DNA of 64,000 nt, taken from contig NZ_CP049200.1 in NCBI RefSeq assembly GCF_011045195.1, positions 356,518 through 420,517 on the forward strand, in the 5' to 3' direction. This DNA comes from Caulobacter soli. Lineage in GTDB: Bacteria > Pseudomonadota > Alphaproteobacteria > Caulobacterales > Caulobacteraceae. Of the stretch, positions 26,905-36,004 are shown piece after piece. The position numbers and the translations under genes are program-made. Every line of letters starts with the position of its first letter. The stretch's first letter is position 1. A model generated the notes under the pieces. The model searched no databases. It had not been told where the DNA came from and saw only the letters and a program-made list of their open reading frames with translations.

Positions 26905-27642
26905 CTATGCCGGCAGGAGCTCCGGCGCCGATCCCGCAGCCTCGCCCAAGAAGCCGTAATAGCGTTCGGCGGCGTCCATCAGGCTGTTGAGGAACCAGGC
27001 GTTGATCGTTCCGGCGACGGCTGCGCCGACGATCGGCATGAAGCGTGTCGGGAGGCTGGCGACGATCTTGGCGGCGATCTTGCTGGCGATCAGCTTCGAT
27101 CCGCCCTTGAGCATCAGCTTCTTCCCGACGATCGCCGCAACGGCGGAGCTGAGCATTTGAGTGTTCAGACTGACGGCGGCCTTGGCGATCGCCTTCGTGC
27201 CGGCGGAGCCAGCAAGAGAGCTCGCCAGGGCCCCGCCCAGGTTCGACCCGGCGGCTGCGGCGGCCCCTCCCGCCAGATGGGCGCGGGTCGCCGCGAGGAG
27301 ATCGCCGTCCAGGGCGACAGCGCCAGCCCAAACCGCGAGAATGGCTTCGTAGTCGTCGTCGGACGCCGCGCCTGTGGTGATCGTACCGATGCCGAGGGAG
27401 GCGCGGCTCATGATGTTGAGCAGCGCCGGAATTTCGATCGCCAGGGCGGCGAAGGCGACCGGGCCGCCGATGAGGTTTCCGCCAGCCGCCGCAACCGCCA
27501 GGCCGACATGCTTGGTGCGCCAGGCCGAAAGGGATTGCCCGTGGGCGTCGGCGTTCACCTCGGCCGCGCTGGCCTTGCAATTGAGCACGGCGGATTGCAC
27601 CAGCTCTGCGGTCTTGACCTTCAGATCGTCGATCCAACCCAT
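26905..27642 (-). CDS. EcsC-like membrane-associated protein
   Basis: The 245-residue protein (MGWIDDLKVKTAELVQ...) has the compact Gly/Ala-rich amphipathic architecture of EcsC-family proteins. It opens with a helical segment and GNLIGGPVAFAALAIEIPALLNIMSRASLGIG, with an Ala/Gly-rich hydrophobic stretch (about 118-205) after that. EcsC was first seen in the Bacillus Ecs transporter operon and the family is also found in conflict-type neighbourhoods; its biochemical role is not settled. The start at 27642 follows GGAGCGGG. It sits between the CHAT operon and a sensor kinase on the same strand, with its own terminator. Confidence 0.7.
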   Translation of the reverse strand: MGWIDDLKVKTAELVQSAVLNCKASAAEVNADAHGQSLSAWRTKHVGLAVAAAGGNLIGGPVAFAALAIEIPALLNIMSRASLGIGTITTGAASDDDYEAILAVWAGAVALDGDLLAATRAHLAGGAAAAAGSNLGGALASSLAGSAGTKAIAKAAVSLNTQMLSSAVAAIVGKKLMLKGGSKLIASKIAAKIVASLPTRFMPIVGAAVAGTINAWFLNSLMDAAERYYGFLGEAAGSAPELLPA

Positions 27643-27773
27643 GTCCCGCTCCGGCCAAGCCCTCAGAACAGTGTTCGGTGAAGCTTTGCGCGAGTTCAAC
27701 CGAAATGTTGGGGTCAGGGTGCGATGCGCTCTTAGATTGACAGCCTGAAGCAGCCACCCCGCCGCCGGTCCGC

Positions 27774-30275
27774 CTATTCGGCCGCAAACAGCTCGCGAAT
27801 CCGCGACGCCAAGGTCTCCATCGTGAACGGCTTGGTGATCATCGCCATGCCAGGCTCGAGGAAGCCGGGAGCGAGCGCCGCGTTCTCGGCGTAGCCGGTC
27901 ATGAACAGGATCTTCAGTCCGGGCCGTTGCACGCGGGCGGCGTCGGCGATCTGGCGGCCGTTGAGGCCCGGGAGGCCGATGTCGGTGATCAGCAGGTCGA
28001 TGGATCGGCTCGATTGCAGGACGTCCAGACCGGTGGGCCCATCATCGGCCTCCAAGGCCAGATAACCAAGCTCGCTCAGCACCTCGACGACCAGGGCCCG
28101 GACCACCGGCTCGTCCTCGACCACCAGCACGGTTTCGCCCTGGTGGCCGCCCTCGGACTGGATCAAGACGGCGGGAAAGTCCTGGTCCTCCGCCTCGCCT
28201 TCATCGCGCGGCAAATAGAGCTTGAAGGTCGCGCCTTTTCCTGGCGCGCTGTCGATCTTGGCGTGACCGTGCGATTGGCGCGCGAAGCCGTAGATCATCG
28301 ACAGGCCCAGGCCCGTCCCCTGCCCGGTGGGCTTGGTGGTGAAGAACGGCTCGAAAGCGCGCGCGATGATCTCGGCGCTCATGCCTACGCCGGTGTCGCT
28401 AACACTGATGCAGACGTACCGACCCGGCCGCAGATCGGGCTCGGTGACAGCGTCGACCTGGTCCAGATCGACGTTACGCGTCTCGATCGTCAGCCTGCCG
28501 CCGTCGGGCATGGCGTCACGAGCATTGATCGCCAGGTTGAGCACGGCGTTTTCGAGCTGATTGGGGTCGCATCGCGTGGGCCAAAGGTCGTCGGGCAGCG
28601 ACAGGGTCAGCTCGATGGTTTCACCCAATGTGCGGCGCAGCAGTTCCTCCATGGAGCCGATCAACGGATTGGGGCGGACCGACCGCGGATCGAGCGGCTG
28701 GCGTCGCGAGAAGGCCAGGAGCCGGTGGGTCAAGGCCGCCGCGCGCTGAGCCGAGGCCATGGCTCCGGTCACGTAGCGACCCAGTTCGGCCGTGCGCCCC
28801 TCGTTCAGCCGCCGTTGCATCAGGTCGAGGCTGCCGGTGATGCCTTGCAGAAGATTGTTGAAGTCGTGGGCGATGCCGCCGGTGAGCTGGCCGATCGCCT
28901 CCATTTTCTGGGACTGACGCAGCGCTTCCTCGGTCGAGCGCAACTCGCGGGTGCGGGCCTCGACCCGGATCTCGAGCGTGGCGTTCAAGGCTCGGAGCGC
29001 CGCTTCGGCCTCGCCGCGTTCGATGACCTGGCGAGTGCGTTCGGCCACTTCCTGCATGAAGGCGATCTCATCGGCGCGCCAGAAACGGGCGGGACGGTCG
29101 TTGAGATAGACGATGGTGTGCAAGCGGCCCGCCCGCAGGAAGGGCACGACCAAGATGGCGCGCGTGTCGACGCTCGACGCCGTCGCGCGCGTCTCGGCCT
29201 CGTCGCTGATGGCGTCGGAGAAGAGATCGTCGACGACGACGGTCTCCCCGGCGCCGAGCTTGGCCACGATCTTGCGCCCGAAGGCGTGGGCCGGGAATCG
29301 CCCGAGCAGCGGCGGCACGCTGCCGTCGGTCCAGCAGATCGCATAGTCGAACACGTCCTCGACCGGATCGAGCTGGCCGTAGCCGACCCGCGACACCCCG
29401 AAATAGCGGCCCATCAACGCGCTGGCCGCGTGCAGGGCGACGTCGGTTTCAGAGCCGCGCAGCAGGTCGCTCAGCTCGAGCATGAAGGCGTGGCGCTCGT
29501 CGGCCAGCTTGCCGGCGGTGATGTCGATGGCCGTGCCGACGGCGCGGACGCATCGCCCGTCGAGGTCGAACAGGCCCTTGCCCTTGGCCGCCACCCAACG
29601 CACGGCCCCGTCTTCCTTGCCGATCGTGCGATACTGCACGTCGTAGGTGGCCCTCAGCTCGGGATCCAGCGCCCGCGCGAACGCGTCGGTGGTCGCGGCG
29701 TGATCGTCCGGATGCAGGCCGCCGTAGAAATCGTCGAGCGTGCAGGCCACGTGCGGCGAGATCCCGAACATGGCCTTGGTCCGGTCCGACCAGGTCAAGA
29801 CGCCGGTCAGCAGGTCCAGATCCCAGGTGCCGATCTCGGCGGCCTGGGTGGTCAGCCGCAAGGACTCTTCGCTGAGGATCAGGCGCTCTTGCGCGGCCCG
29901 GCGATCGCTGATGTCGCGCAGAAAGCCGATGAAGGCGGCCGGTCCGCCGGGCGTGGCGATGATCGACAGCTCGACCGGAAATTCGCGGCCGGTCTTGTCC
30001 AGGGCGGTGATTTCGATGCGCCGGTCGACCACGCGCGCCAGGCCCGTCTCCTGGTAGCGTCGAAGGCCGTCATGGTGGCTCTTGCGGTGCTGGGACGGAA
30101 CGATGAGCTCGCCCATGTTCTGGCCCAGCGCCTCGTCACGGCTCCATCCGAAGATACGGACGGCGGCCCTGTTCCAGGCCAGGATGCCGCCGCGGGGGTC
30201 AATCGCCACGACCGCGTCCAACATCGCGTCCATGACGGCCAGCGCGGCTTCGGCGATGGAATCTGGATCGGCCAT
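27774..30275 (-). CDS. Hybrid PAS-PAS-GAF sensor histidine kinase with receiver domain
   Basis: The 833-residue cytoplasmic protein has a PAS domain (about 8-125, [24 protein letters not shown]) and a second PAS/PAC unit (about 140-262). A GAF domain follows (about 275-435, [20 protein letters not shown]). The HisKA helix has His470 in [13 protein letters not shown], next to a HATPase domain ([33 protein letters not shown]). The C-terminal receiver has phosphoacceptor Asp765 ([13 protein letters not shown]). There are no membrane segments. The HDFNN motif is typical of the Caulobacter/Rhizobium hybrid kinases. Start ATG 30275 has CAGGGCAGTG upstream. No cognate regulator is adjacent, so it is an orphan; its ligand is unknown. 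Confidence 0.9.
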   Translation of the reverse strand: MADPDSIAEAALAVMDAMLDAVVAIDPRGGILAWNRAAVRIFGWSRDEALGQNMGELIVPSQHRKSHHDGLRRYQETGLARVVDRRIEITALDKTGREFPVELSIIATPGGPAAFIGFLRDISDRRAAQERLILSEESLRLTTQAAEIGTWDLDLLTGVLTWSDRTKAMFGISPHVACTLDDFYGGLHPDDHAATTDAFARALDPELRATYDVQYRTIGKEDGAVRWVAAKGKGLFDLDGRCVRAVGTAIDITAGKLADERHAFMLELSDLLRGSETDVALHAASALMGRYFGVSRVGYGQLDPVEDVFDYAICWTDGSVPPLLGRFPAHAFGRKIVAKLGAGETVVVDDLFSDAISDEAETRATASSVDTRAILVVPFLRAGRLHTIVYLNDRPARFWRADEIAFMQEVAERTRQVIERGEAEAALRALNATLEIRVEARTRELRSTEEALRQSQKMEAIGQLTGGIAHDFNNLLQGITGSLDLMQRRLNEGRTAELGRYVTGAMASAQRAAALTHRLLAFSRRQPLDPRSVRPNPLIGSMEELLRRTLGETIELTLSLPDDLWPTRCDPNQLENAVLNLAINARDAMPDGGRLTIETRNVDLDQVDAVTEPDLRPGRYVCISVSDTGVGMSAEIIARAFEPFFTTKPTGQGTGLGLSMIYGFARQSHGHAKIDSAPGKGATFKLYLPRDEGEAEDQDFPAVLIQSEGGHQGETVLVVEDEPVVRALVVEVLSELGYLALEADDGPTGLDVLQSSRSIDLLITDIGLPGLNGRQIADAARVQRPGLKILFMTGYAENAALAPGFLEPGMAMITKPFTMETLASRIRELFAAE

Positions 30276-30673
30276 TGGTCACTGCCCTGCAATCTGGCCG
30301 GCCGGCGCGACGTCGGATGGATTCTCTGACGCGCGTCACGACTGTCGAGCTATGGACGCATGATTGGCACGCCGCCGGGTGTCCTGTCACGATCGCGTTC
30401 CGGACGGTCAGCCCGCGCCCGTCCGGAATGCCTTCCCGCGCCGTCGCGCCCAAGGCCTGGGCGGTCGTCGGCCCAGCGCGGGCGTCGTCGGGGAAAGGTC
30501 TCTTCCGGCGATTAACCAGTCCAGTCCCGGCGCATACGCGATGAGCGCGTCTCATCCATGCACGTAGAGCTCCGAACCAAGCAGCATCAAATTAATCGAC
30601 CGGTATTTCCAACGCGTGTTTGATTTCAGGTCTTCCGATCATCTTGCGGGCATTTCCATGCAAAAGTGGCGAC

Positions 30674-30685
30674 GACAACGTTGTC
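30674..30685. promoter_or_regulatory. CG-centred palindrome, LacI-family-like operator
   Basis: GACAACGTTGTC is a perfect 12-bp palindrome with the central CG that LacI/GalR-family regulators recognise, about 95 bases before the pckG start. A LacI-type sugar repressor controlling gluconeogenesis is inferred; the regulator is not in the window. Confidence 0.5.
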
Positions 30686-30727
30686 AGAATAAATCGACTG
30701 TTTCGACGGTCAATGCGGCCGTTTATG

Positions 30728-30737
30728 TTGTCGACAA
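30728..30737. promoter_or_regulatory. Second palindrome upstream of pckG
   Basis: TTGTCGACAA is a perfect 10-bp palindrome about 41 bases before the ATG. It reuses the TTGTC/GACAA halves of the upstream site in the opposite arrangement. It could be a second operator or chance. Confidence 0.3.
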
Positions 30738-30778
30738 AGGCGGACGCCAGTTTCGCCACATATGCAGCAGGACGAGAC

Positions 30779-32629
30779 ATGCAGACCCAAGGGCTGGGCG
30801 CCAACGCGCCCCCGACGAAACACGCGCGTCTGTTGGCGTGGGTGGACGAAGTCGCCGCGCTGACCAAACCGAAGGCCGTCCACTGGTGCGACGGCTCGGA
30901 CGCGGAATGGGCGGCCCTGACCGACGAGCTGGTCGCCGCCGGCACGCTCAAGCGTCTCAACCCTAATCTACGGCCCAATTCGTTCTACGCCGCCTCCGAC
31001 CCGCGCGATGTCGCCCGTGTCGAGAGCCGCACCTTCATCTGCTCGCAGGACCAGGCCGACGCCGGCCCCACCAACAACTGGCGCGATCCAGTCGAGATGC
31101 GCGGCCTGCTGAACGGCTTGTTCGACGGCTGCATGCGCGGCCGCACCATGTATGTGGTGCCGTTTTCGATGGGTCCGGTCGGCTCGCCGATCAGCGCCCT
31201 GGGCGTGGAGATCACCGACAGCGCCTATGTCGCCGTCTCGATGCGGGTCATGACCCGCATGGGTCAGGCGGCGCTGGAAGCCCTGGGCGACGACGGCTTC
31301 TTCGTGCCGGCCCTGCACACCCTGGGCGCGCCGCTGGCCGAGGGCCAGGACGACGTGGCCTGGCCGTGCAATGACGAGAAGTACATCGTCCATTTCCCCG
31401 AGAGCCGCGAGATCTGGTCGTACGGCTCGGGCTATGGCGGCAACGCCCTGCTGGGCAAGAAGTGCTACGCCCTGCGCATCGCCTCGGTGATGGCCCGCGA
31501 CGAAGGCTGGTTGGCCGAGCACATGCTGATCCTCAAGCTGACCTCGCCGGCCGGCAAGGTGCGCTACGTGGCCGCCGCCTTCCCCAGCGCCTGCGGCAAG
31601 ACCAACATGGCCATGCTCCAGCCCACCCTGCCCGGCTGGAAGGCCGAGACGATCGGCGACGACATCTGCTGGATGCGGTTCGGCGACGACGGCCGGCTGT
31701 ACGCGATCAATCCGGAAGCCGGCTTCTTCGGCGTGGCGCCAGGCACGGGCGTCAAGACCAACAGCAACGCGGTCGACACCCTGCACTCCAACTGCGTCTA
31801 CACCAACGTGGCCCTGACCGCCGATGGCGACGTCTGGTGGGAAGGTCTCAGCGACCATCCGCCCGAAGGCCTGACCGACTGGAAGGGCCGCGCCTGGTCG
31901 CCGGAATCGGGCGAGCCCGCCGCCCACCCGAACGCCCGCTTCGCCGTGCCGGCCGGCCAGTGCCCGGTCATCGCCGACGAGTGGGAAGACCCGGCCGGCG
32001 TACCGATCTCGGCCATTCTGTTCGGCGGCCGCCGCGCCTCGGCCGTGCCGCTGGTCACCGAGGCCTTCGACTGGGAGCACGGAGTGTTCCTGGCCTCCAA
32101 TGTCGCCTCGGAAGGCACGGCGGCGGCCGAGAACAGCATCGGCGAACTGCGCCGCGATCCCTTCGCCATGCTGCCGTTCTGCGGCTACAACATGGGCGAC
32201 TACTTCAATCACTGGCTGAAGGTCGGCGCGTCGGCCGATCCGGCCAAGCTGCCCCGCATCTACTTCGTCAACTGGTTCCGCAAGGACGAGCGCGGCAAGT
32301 TCGTCTGGCCGGGTTACGGCGAGAACAGCCGCGTGCTGAAGTGGATCGTCGACCGCCTGGAGGGCGAGGCCGAAGCCGTCGACAGCCCGATCGGCCGCCT
32401 GCCCGCCCGCGACGGCCTGGACCTGACGGGTCTGGACCTGACCGAGGCCCAGCTGGACCTGCTGCTCACCGTCGATCCCGAGATCTGGCGCGCCGAGGCC
32501 GCCCTGATTCCCGAGGCCTACGACAAGTTCGGCGCCCGATTGCCGCCGGCCCTGTGGGACCAGTTGGACGCCCTGCGCGAACGGTTGGCCCGCGCCGGCC
32601 AGCCCGCCAAGGTGCTGGAGCAGGCCTGA
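30779..32629 (+). CDS. pckG: Phosphoenolpyruvate carboxykinase (GTP)
   Basis: The 616-residue protein is full length for the GTP-dependent class (about 600). It has the P-loop [12 protein letters not shown] with the reactive Cys272, the substrate loop region [29 protein letters not shown], and the C-terminal FVNWFRKD...[18 protein letters not shown]. It converts oxaloacetate + GTP to PEP + CO2 + GDP, the entry to gluconeogenesis from TCA intermediates and acetyl-CoA. The start at 30779 ([21 protein letters not shown]) fits the family; the longer frame upstream is non-coding in character. It is followed after 66 bases by tpiA. Upstream palindromes suggest repressor control. Confidence 0.97.
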   Translation: MQTQGLGANAPPTKHARLLAWVDEVAALTKPKAVHWCDGSDAEWAALTDELVAAGTLKRLNPNLRPNSFYAASDPRDVARVESRTFICSQDQADAGPTNNWRDPVEMRGLLNGLFDGCMRGRTMYVVPFSMGPVGSPISALGVEITDSAYVAVSMRVMTRMGQAALEALGDDGFFVPALHTLGAPLAEGQDDVAWPCNDEKYIVHFPESREIWSYGSGYGGNALLGKKCYALRIASVMARDEGWLAEHMLILKLTSPAGKVRYVAAAFPSACGKTNMAMLQPTLPGWKAETIGDDICWMRFGDDGRLYAINPEAGFFGVAPGTGVKTNSNAVDTLHSNCVYTNVALTADGDVWWEGLSDHPPEGLTDWKGRAWSPESGEPAAHPNARFAVPAGQCPVIADEWEDPAGVPISAILFGGRRASAVPLVTEAFDWEHGVFLASNVASEGTAAAENSIGELRRDPFAMLPFCGYNMGDYFNHWLKVGASADPAKLPRIYFVNWFRKDERGKFVWPGYGENSRVLKWIVDRLEGEAEAVDSPIGRLPARDGLDLTGLDLTEAQLDLLLTVDPEIWRAEAALIPEAYDKFGARLPPALWDQLDALRERLARAGQPAKVLEQA

Positions 32630-32695
32630 CGCAAGCCCCTCACACCTTAGAGATAGACATCAAAGCGCCGGGAAGGCCTGGCGCGCGGAGACCGA

Positions 32696-33451
32696 ATGCA
32701 CGTCGCTATGGATAAGCCCGCCCGCAAGTACGTGGTCGGCAATTGGAAGATGCACGGCAACCTGGCCGCCTTGCCCGTCCTGGGCGCCATCGACGCGGCG
32801 GCGCGCCAGACGCCCGCCGTGGACGTGGGCCTGGCCGTGCCCGCGACCCTGATCACCGCCGCCTGGCAGGCCGCGGGCGCGCTGAGCGTCGGCGCTCAGG
32901 ACATCCACGCCGCCGACAAGGGCGCGCACACCGGTTGCCTGTCGGCCCCCATGGTCAAGGACGCCGGCGCCGCCTTCACGATCGTCGGCCACAGCGAATG
33001 CCGGGCGGGCCGCCAGGAGACCGACGCCGAGGTGCGCGACAAGGCGCAGGCCGCGCGCCGGCATGGCCTGTCGGTGATCCTCTGCGTGGGCGAACCGCTG
33101 GACATCCGCGAGGCCGGCCGCGCCGAGGCGGTGGTTCGAGGTCAGCTCGAGAATTGCCTGCCGGCCGACGCCGATGGCGACTGGCTGTCGGTGGCCTATG
33201 AGCCGATCTGGGCCATCGGCACCGGCCGCTCGGCCACCGCGGACGACATCGCCGCCATGCATGCGGTGCTGCGCGAGACCTGCCGGGCGGCCCTGGGCGC
33301 GGCCGGCGACCGCGTCCGGCTGCTGTACGGCGGCTCGGTGACGCCGGCCAACGCCGCCGACATCCTGGCGACCCCGAACGTCGACGGCGTGCTGGTCGGC
33401 GGCGCCAGCCTGACGGCCGAGACCTTCCTGCCCATCATCGCCCACGCCTGA
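32696..33451 (+). CDS. tpiA: Triosephosphate isomerase
   Basis: The 251-residue TIM barrel has Asn16 and Lys18 (GNWKM), the electrophile His99 (VGHSE), the catalytic base Glu169 (AYEPIWAIGTG, flexible loop 6) and the phosphate-binding YGGSV and GVLVGGASL. It interconverts dihydroxyacetone phosphate and glyceraldehyde 3-phosphate. One oddity is GHSECR where GHSERR is canonical (Cys102). An internal ATG at 32708 (MDKPARK) is an equally good start. It lies 66 bases behind pckG on the same strand, a gluconeogenic pairing. It could be the housekeeping isomerase or a second copy. Confidence 0.93.
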   Translation: MHVAMDKPARKYVVGNWKMHGNLAALPVLGAIDAAARQTPAVDVGLAVPATLITAAWQAAGALSVGAQDIHAADKGAHTGCLSAPMVKDAGAAFTIVGHSECRAGRQETDAEVRDKAQAARRHGLSVILCVGEPLDIREAGRAEAVVRGQLENCLPADADGDWLSVAYEPIWAIGTGRSATADDIAAMHAVLRETCRAALGAAGDRVRLLYGGSVTPANAADILATPNVDGVLVGGASLTAETFLPIIAHA

Positions 33452-33565
33452 GCGCTGGCCCGTTGTTGGGGGAAGATGAGGCGCGTGTAGAAATCGACGC
33501 AATCAGTACGCTTGCATTCTCATTAGTACGCGACAAGGTAGAGCTTCTGAACGCTGCGGGGGCGC

Positions 33566-34633
33566 ATGTCACAGTCCGAGGGTCTTAGGGTCGCAACCGC
33601 GGGGAAGGTCCTGGGCTGGTCGCTCGCCGCCGCCGCCTTGGCGGTCGCGATCATCTTCATGAGCGGCGGCGGTAGCGAGAACGGGTTTATCACCTTGCTC
33701 CTGGGCTGTGGCGTGCTTGGCGTGGTCATCGGCCTTGGCATGCTGGTCGTCGCCAGCCTCTCCAAGGTCGGACGCGCCATTGGCGGCGCGGTGAGTCTCC
33801 GCACGGACCCCGAGCGCATCATGCCGCTGGTCGCGGTCGCAGAGATCTTTGCCGATGACCGGGTCCCCCAGCCCACAGTAACTGCGCCTCCTGTCGAGGG
33901 GGCCTGGTTGAGCATTTCTCGGGACCTGGACGCTCTGAAGGGGCACGCCGCTTATCTGGACACCCTCAAGGGCCAAGCCGAAACCTGCGCCAATCAAGCC
34001 GTCAGCACCTTCACCGCCGATCGTGAAAAGCTCCGACACCAGCAGGGCCAGGTGCTCCGATGGGCCCATCGCGGCAAGCAGGCTTTGAAATGGGTCGAAG
34101 GTTTGGAAGGCCTTCGCGCCGATGCGTCCGGCTTGCCCCAGTTGGCGCGCTTGCGCCTGCCGCCCGCTCCGACCTATTTGACCCCCGCCCAGTTCGCGCG
34201 GAAATATTCCATTCTGCCGAGCAGCACCGGTCATGCGATGGGGCGTTTGATGGTCGCCAACGGCGGATTGGGCAATCCCACCAACATCGGCATGGCCGTC
34301 GCGGCGGCCGGCGTGCTGGCCTTGCGCGCCAAGAGCACGGTTTCCAAAGCCAAACGCGCCGTCGCCGACGCTCAAGGCGCGATCGGCGGCTTTTGCCAAG
34401 AGGCGCAATCCACCATTGCGTTGCTGGGGCGAGCCCACGAGGAGATGGTCGACGTTTCGGGTCGACTCAAAGCGGTTGAACGTGAAATCGAGGGCCTGAT
34501 CATTGATGTGACGTCGCAGGTTTCCGCCCGCGTGGCTCTGTCGAACCTGTCGGCGGAGGGACGGTCCAAGGTGGCGCAGCTTTATTATTGGACGCTGGCC
34601 GCCGACCAGGTCGCGCGCCAGGCGCCGGCGTGA
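33566..34633 (+). CDS. Membrane-anchored protein of unknown function
   Basis: The 355-residue protein has two membrane helices close to the N-terminus (about 17-32 and 42-65). A soluble, largely helical body follows, with a Gly/Ala-rich hydrophobic patch (about 225-255, GHAMGRLMVANGG, NIGMAVAAAGVLALRAKS) and a C-terminal coiled-coil-like stretch (EMVDVSGRLKAVEREIEGLI). The start follows GGGGGC. The stop TGA overlaps the GTG start of the next gene. No family is recognised. Confidence 0.65.
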   Translation: MSQSEGLRVATAGKVLGWSLAAAALAVAIIFMSGGGSENGFITLLLGCGVLGVVIGLGMLVVASLSKVGRAIGGAVSLRTDPERIMPLVAVAEIFADDRVPQPTVTAPPVEGAWLSISRDLDALKGHAAYLDTLKGQAETCANQAVSTFTADREKLRHQQGQVLRWAHRGKQALKWVEGLEGLRADASGLPQLARLRLPPAPTYLTPAQFARKYSILPSSTGHAMGRLMVANGGLGNPTNIGMAVAAAGVLALRAKSTVSKAKRAVADAQGAIGGFCQEAQSTIALLGRAHEEMVDVSGRLKAVEREIEGLIIDVTSQVSARVALSNLSAEGRSKVAQLYYWTLAADQVARQAPA

Positions 34634-35046
34634 AAGACATGAAAACGCCTGCCCTTTCTCCGAGCCAGATCATGGTGCGTGACGCTCGCGGCCGCGCTGA
34701 GCCCCTCCCGTTCACCTTGAACAGCGCCGATGTCGTGACCCTGGCGATCGAGGCCCTGCAGCTGGCGAAACTGATCGCCACGGAGGCCCGGGACTTGGAA
34801 GCCATCAGGCTCGACCATGCCTTGAGAGCCCAACGCATGGGCCAACTGCATGACGAGATGATGCTGTTGATCGAGCGGGAATATCAGTCGCGCAGCCAGC
34901 AGGTGGCCTGCATCCACGATCTTGTGAAGCTGTTCATCGCGGCCGGTCAGTTCGAGGTCGCTCAGCAGGTCATGAACCGCCTGACCGACATCCTTGCCGT
35001 CAGTCCCCTGCAGATGGCCCTGCAATACCGCGCTCAGGGTCTGTGA
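34630..35046 (+). CDS. Unknown helical protein coupled to the membrane protein
   Basis: The protein has 138 residues from GTG 34630 (GTGA overlap with the previous stop); ATG 34639 is an alternative start. It is mostly helical (LAIEALQLAKLIATEARDLE, LHDEMMLLIEREYQ, LVKLFIAAGQFEVAQQVMNRL), soluble, and has one Cys. The coupling implies it works with the membrane-anchored partner. No family is recognised. Confidence 0.6.
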   Translation: MKDMKTPALSPSQIMVRDARGRAEPLPFTLNSADVVTLAIEALQLAKLIATEARDLEAIRLDHALRAQRMGQLHDEMMLLIEREYQSRSQQVACIHDLVKLFIAAGQFEVAQQVMNRLTDILAVSPLQMALQYRAQGL

Positions 35047-35163
35047 GGATCAGCCCCGCGCCTGACGGACAGGAACGAACTAAGCGCGGTGGTCGAGAAG
35101 GAGAGGCGCTGGTCTTCCAGGAAAGACGGAGCGAGTCCGATCCGCCGGCCGGACCGACCGGCG

Positions 35164-35448
35164 TCATCGCTGGACTTCGTCGTCGCGCGGCCTTGGCGAC
35201 GGTTCGGTCGGGGCCAAGGGGGCGGTTCTGGGCGTGAGGCAGGCGGTCGTGAATTTGCGTCCTATCGCCAGGCGCCCGACAGGATGAAGGGCGTCCAATA
35301 GAAGGTCGCCCAGGACGTAAAGGATGGCCGGGTCGAGCAGCGTAACGGCTATCTTTCGTTTCAGGATCGCCGCCAGTGCGTTGAGCGTATCGAGCACTTG
35401 CAACGGATCGCCGGCGTCTGACCTCCGGTCACGATGCGCGTCCAGCAC
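35164..35448 (-). CDS. Possible small protein, hypothetical
   Basis: The frame gives 94 residues from GTG 35448 with GGAG six bases upstream. The middle (DPLQVLDTLNALAAILKRKI, then AVTLLDPAILYVLGDLLLDAL) is a plausible folded helical segment with normal hydrophobic spacing, while the last 30 residues are Pro/Arg-rich and non-descript. It may be a real small gene or a remnant of a larger one. No family is recognised. Confidence 0.3.
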   Translation of the reverse strand: MLDAHRDRRSDAGDPLQVLDTLNALAAILKRKIAVTLLDPAILYVLGDLLLDALHPVGRLAIGRKFTTACLTPRTAPLAPTEPSPRPRDDEVQR

Positions 35449-35914
35449 GGCCGCTCCAGCTCATCGCGGGCTTGGGTCGGCCACTTGCGACCGTCGCCTG
35501 TTGAACGCGTCTTATGGCGCCAGCGCCGCCTTCTCCCGTTTGCAGGCGCCGGCTTGGCGCGCGAGCCGCAAGAGCAGGTCAGTCGGGATCAAGCCGTCGC
35601 CTCGACCAGCAGCGTGATCCCTGTCGACAGGGATCGGCGGAGATGCGGTCAAGGGCTGCGATTCGACATTCGACCTTCAAACCAGACGCCGCTGGCGGCC
35701 GCCCAAGGTCTCAAACGCGCCCATTCCACCCGCTCTGGGCGCCGATCCGCGTCGGGCCTTCCCCTGAAGGCGGAGGCTCGGTCGCACGTCTAAGCCCTAC
35801 CCTAGCCTGCCCTGACGATCGGCCGTTCGGAGCGTCTCCGGGCGGGCCCGTTCGGCGCGGCGAGCGTCCAGTCGTTGCGCCGGGCGTGGGGCTGGAAGCA
35901 TGGTGGTCATCAGA

Positions 35915-35963
35915 AAAATGAGTCTCGTTCTCCATTTTGTCCATTGAAATAGGCGATTTTCAA
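35915..35963. promoter_or_regulatory. Inverted repeats upstream of the thiolase operon
   Basis: AAAATG...CATTTT (35915-35938, imperfect inside) and TTGAAA-N8-TTTCAA (35944-35963, perfect arms) lie 40-90 bases before the thiolase start. The first contains AATGAGTC, an octamer also found in the promoter of the FadB-type gene (41050-41057). TetR-type repression is inferred. Confidence 0.4.
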
Positions 35964-36004
35964 ACGTACTGCGCTTACTAACAGGACGCTTCAGGAGGAA
36001 AACG

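Larger units (their letters stand above)
30276..30778. other. Divergent regulatory region upstream of pckG
   Basis: This 503-base gap separates the hybrid kinase (minus) and PEP carboxykinase (plus). No gene is evident. It contains two short perfect palindromes near 30674 and 30728 (annotated separately) in an AT-richer segment that probably carries the pckG promoter. Confidence 0.5.
35047..36004. other. Long intergenic region (958 bases)
   Basis: No confident gene lies here. One minus-strand frame (35164-35448) has some coding character and is listed separately. The right end (35910-36004) is AT-richer, carries inverted repeats and the strong ribosome site AGGAGG of the thiolase gene. Confidence 0.45.

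Noticed and set aside
27927-30329. 800-residue plus-strand open frame
   Set aside because: It is antisense to the PAS/GAF hybrid kinase, whose motifs are unmistakable; the antisense protein is rich in Arg/Gln/His with no recognisable domain.
30968-32212. 414-residue minus-strand open frame
   Set aside because: It is antisense to PEP carboxykinase and consists of His/Gly/Arg-rich sequence without motifs.
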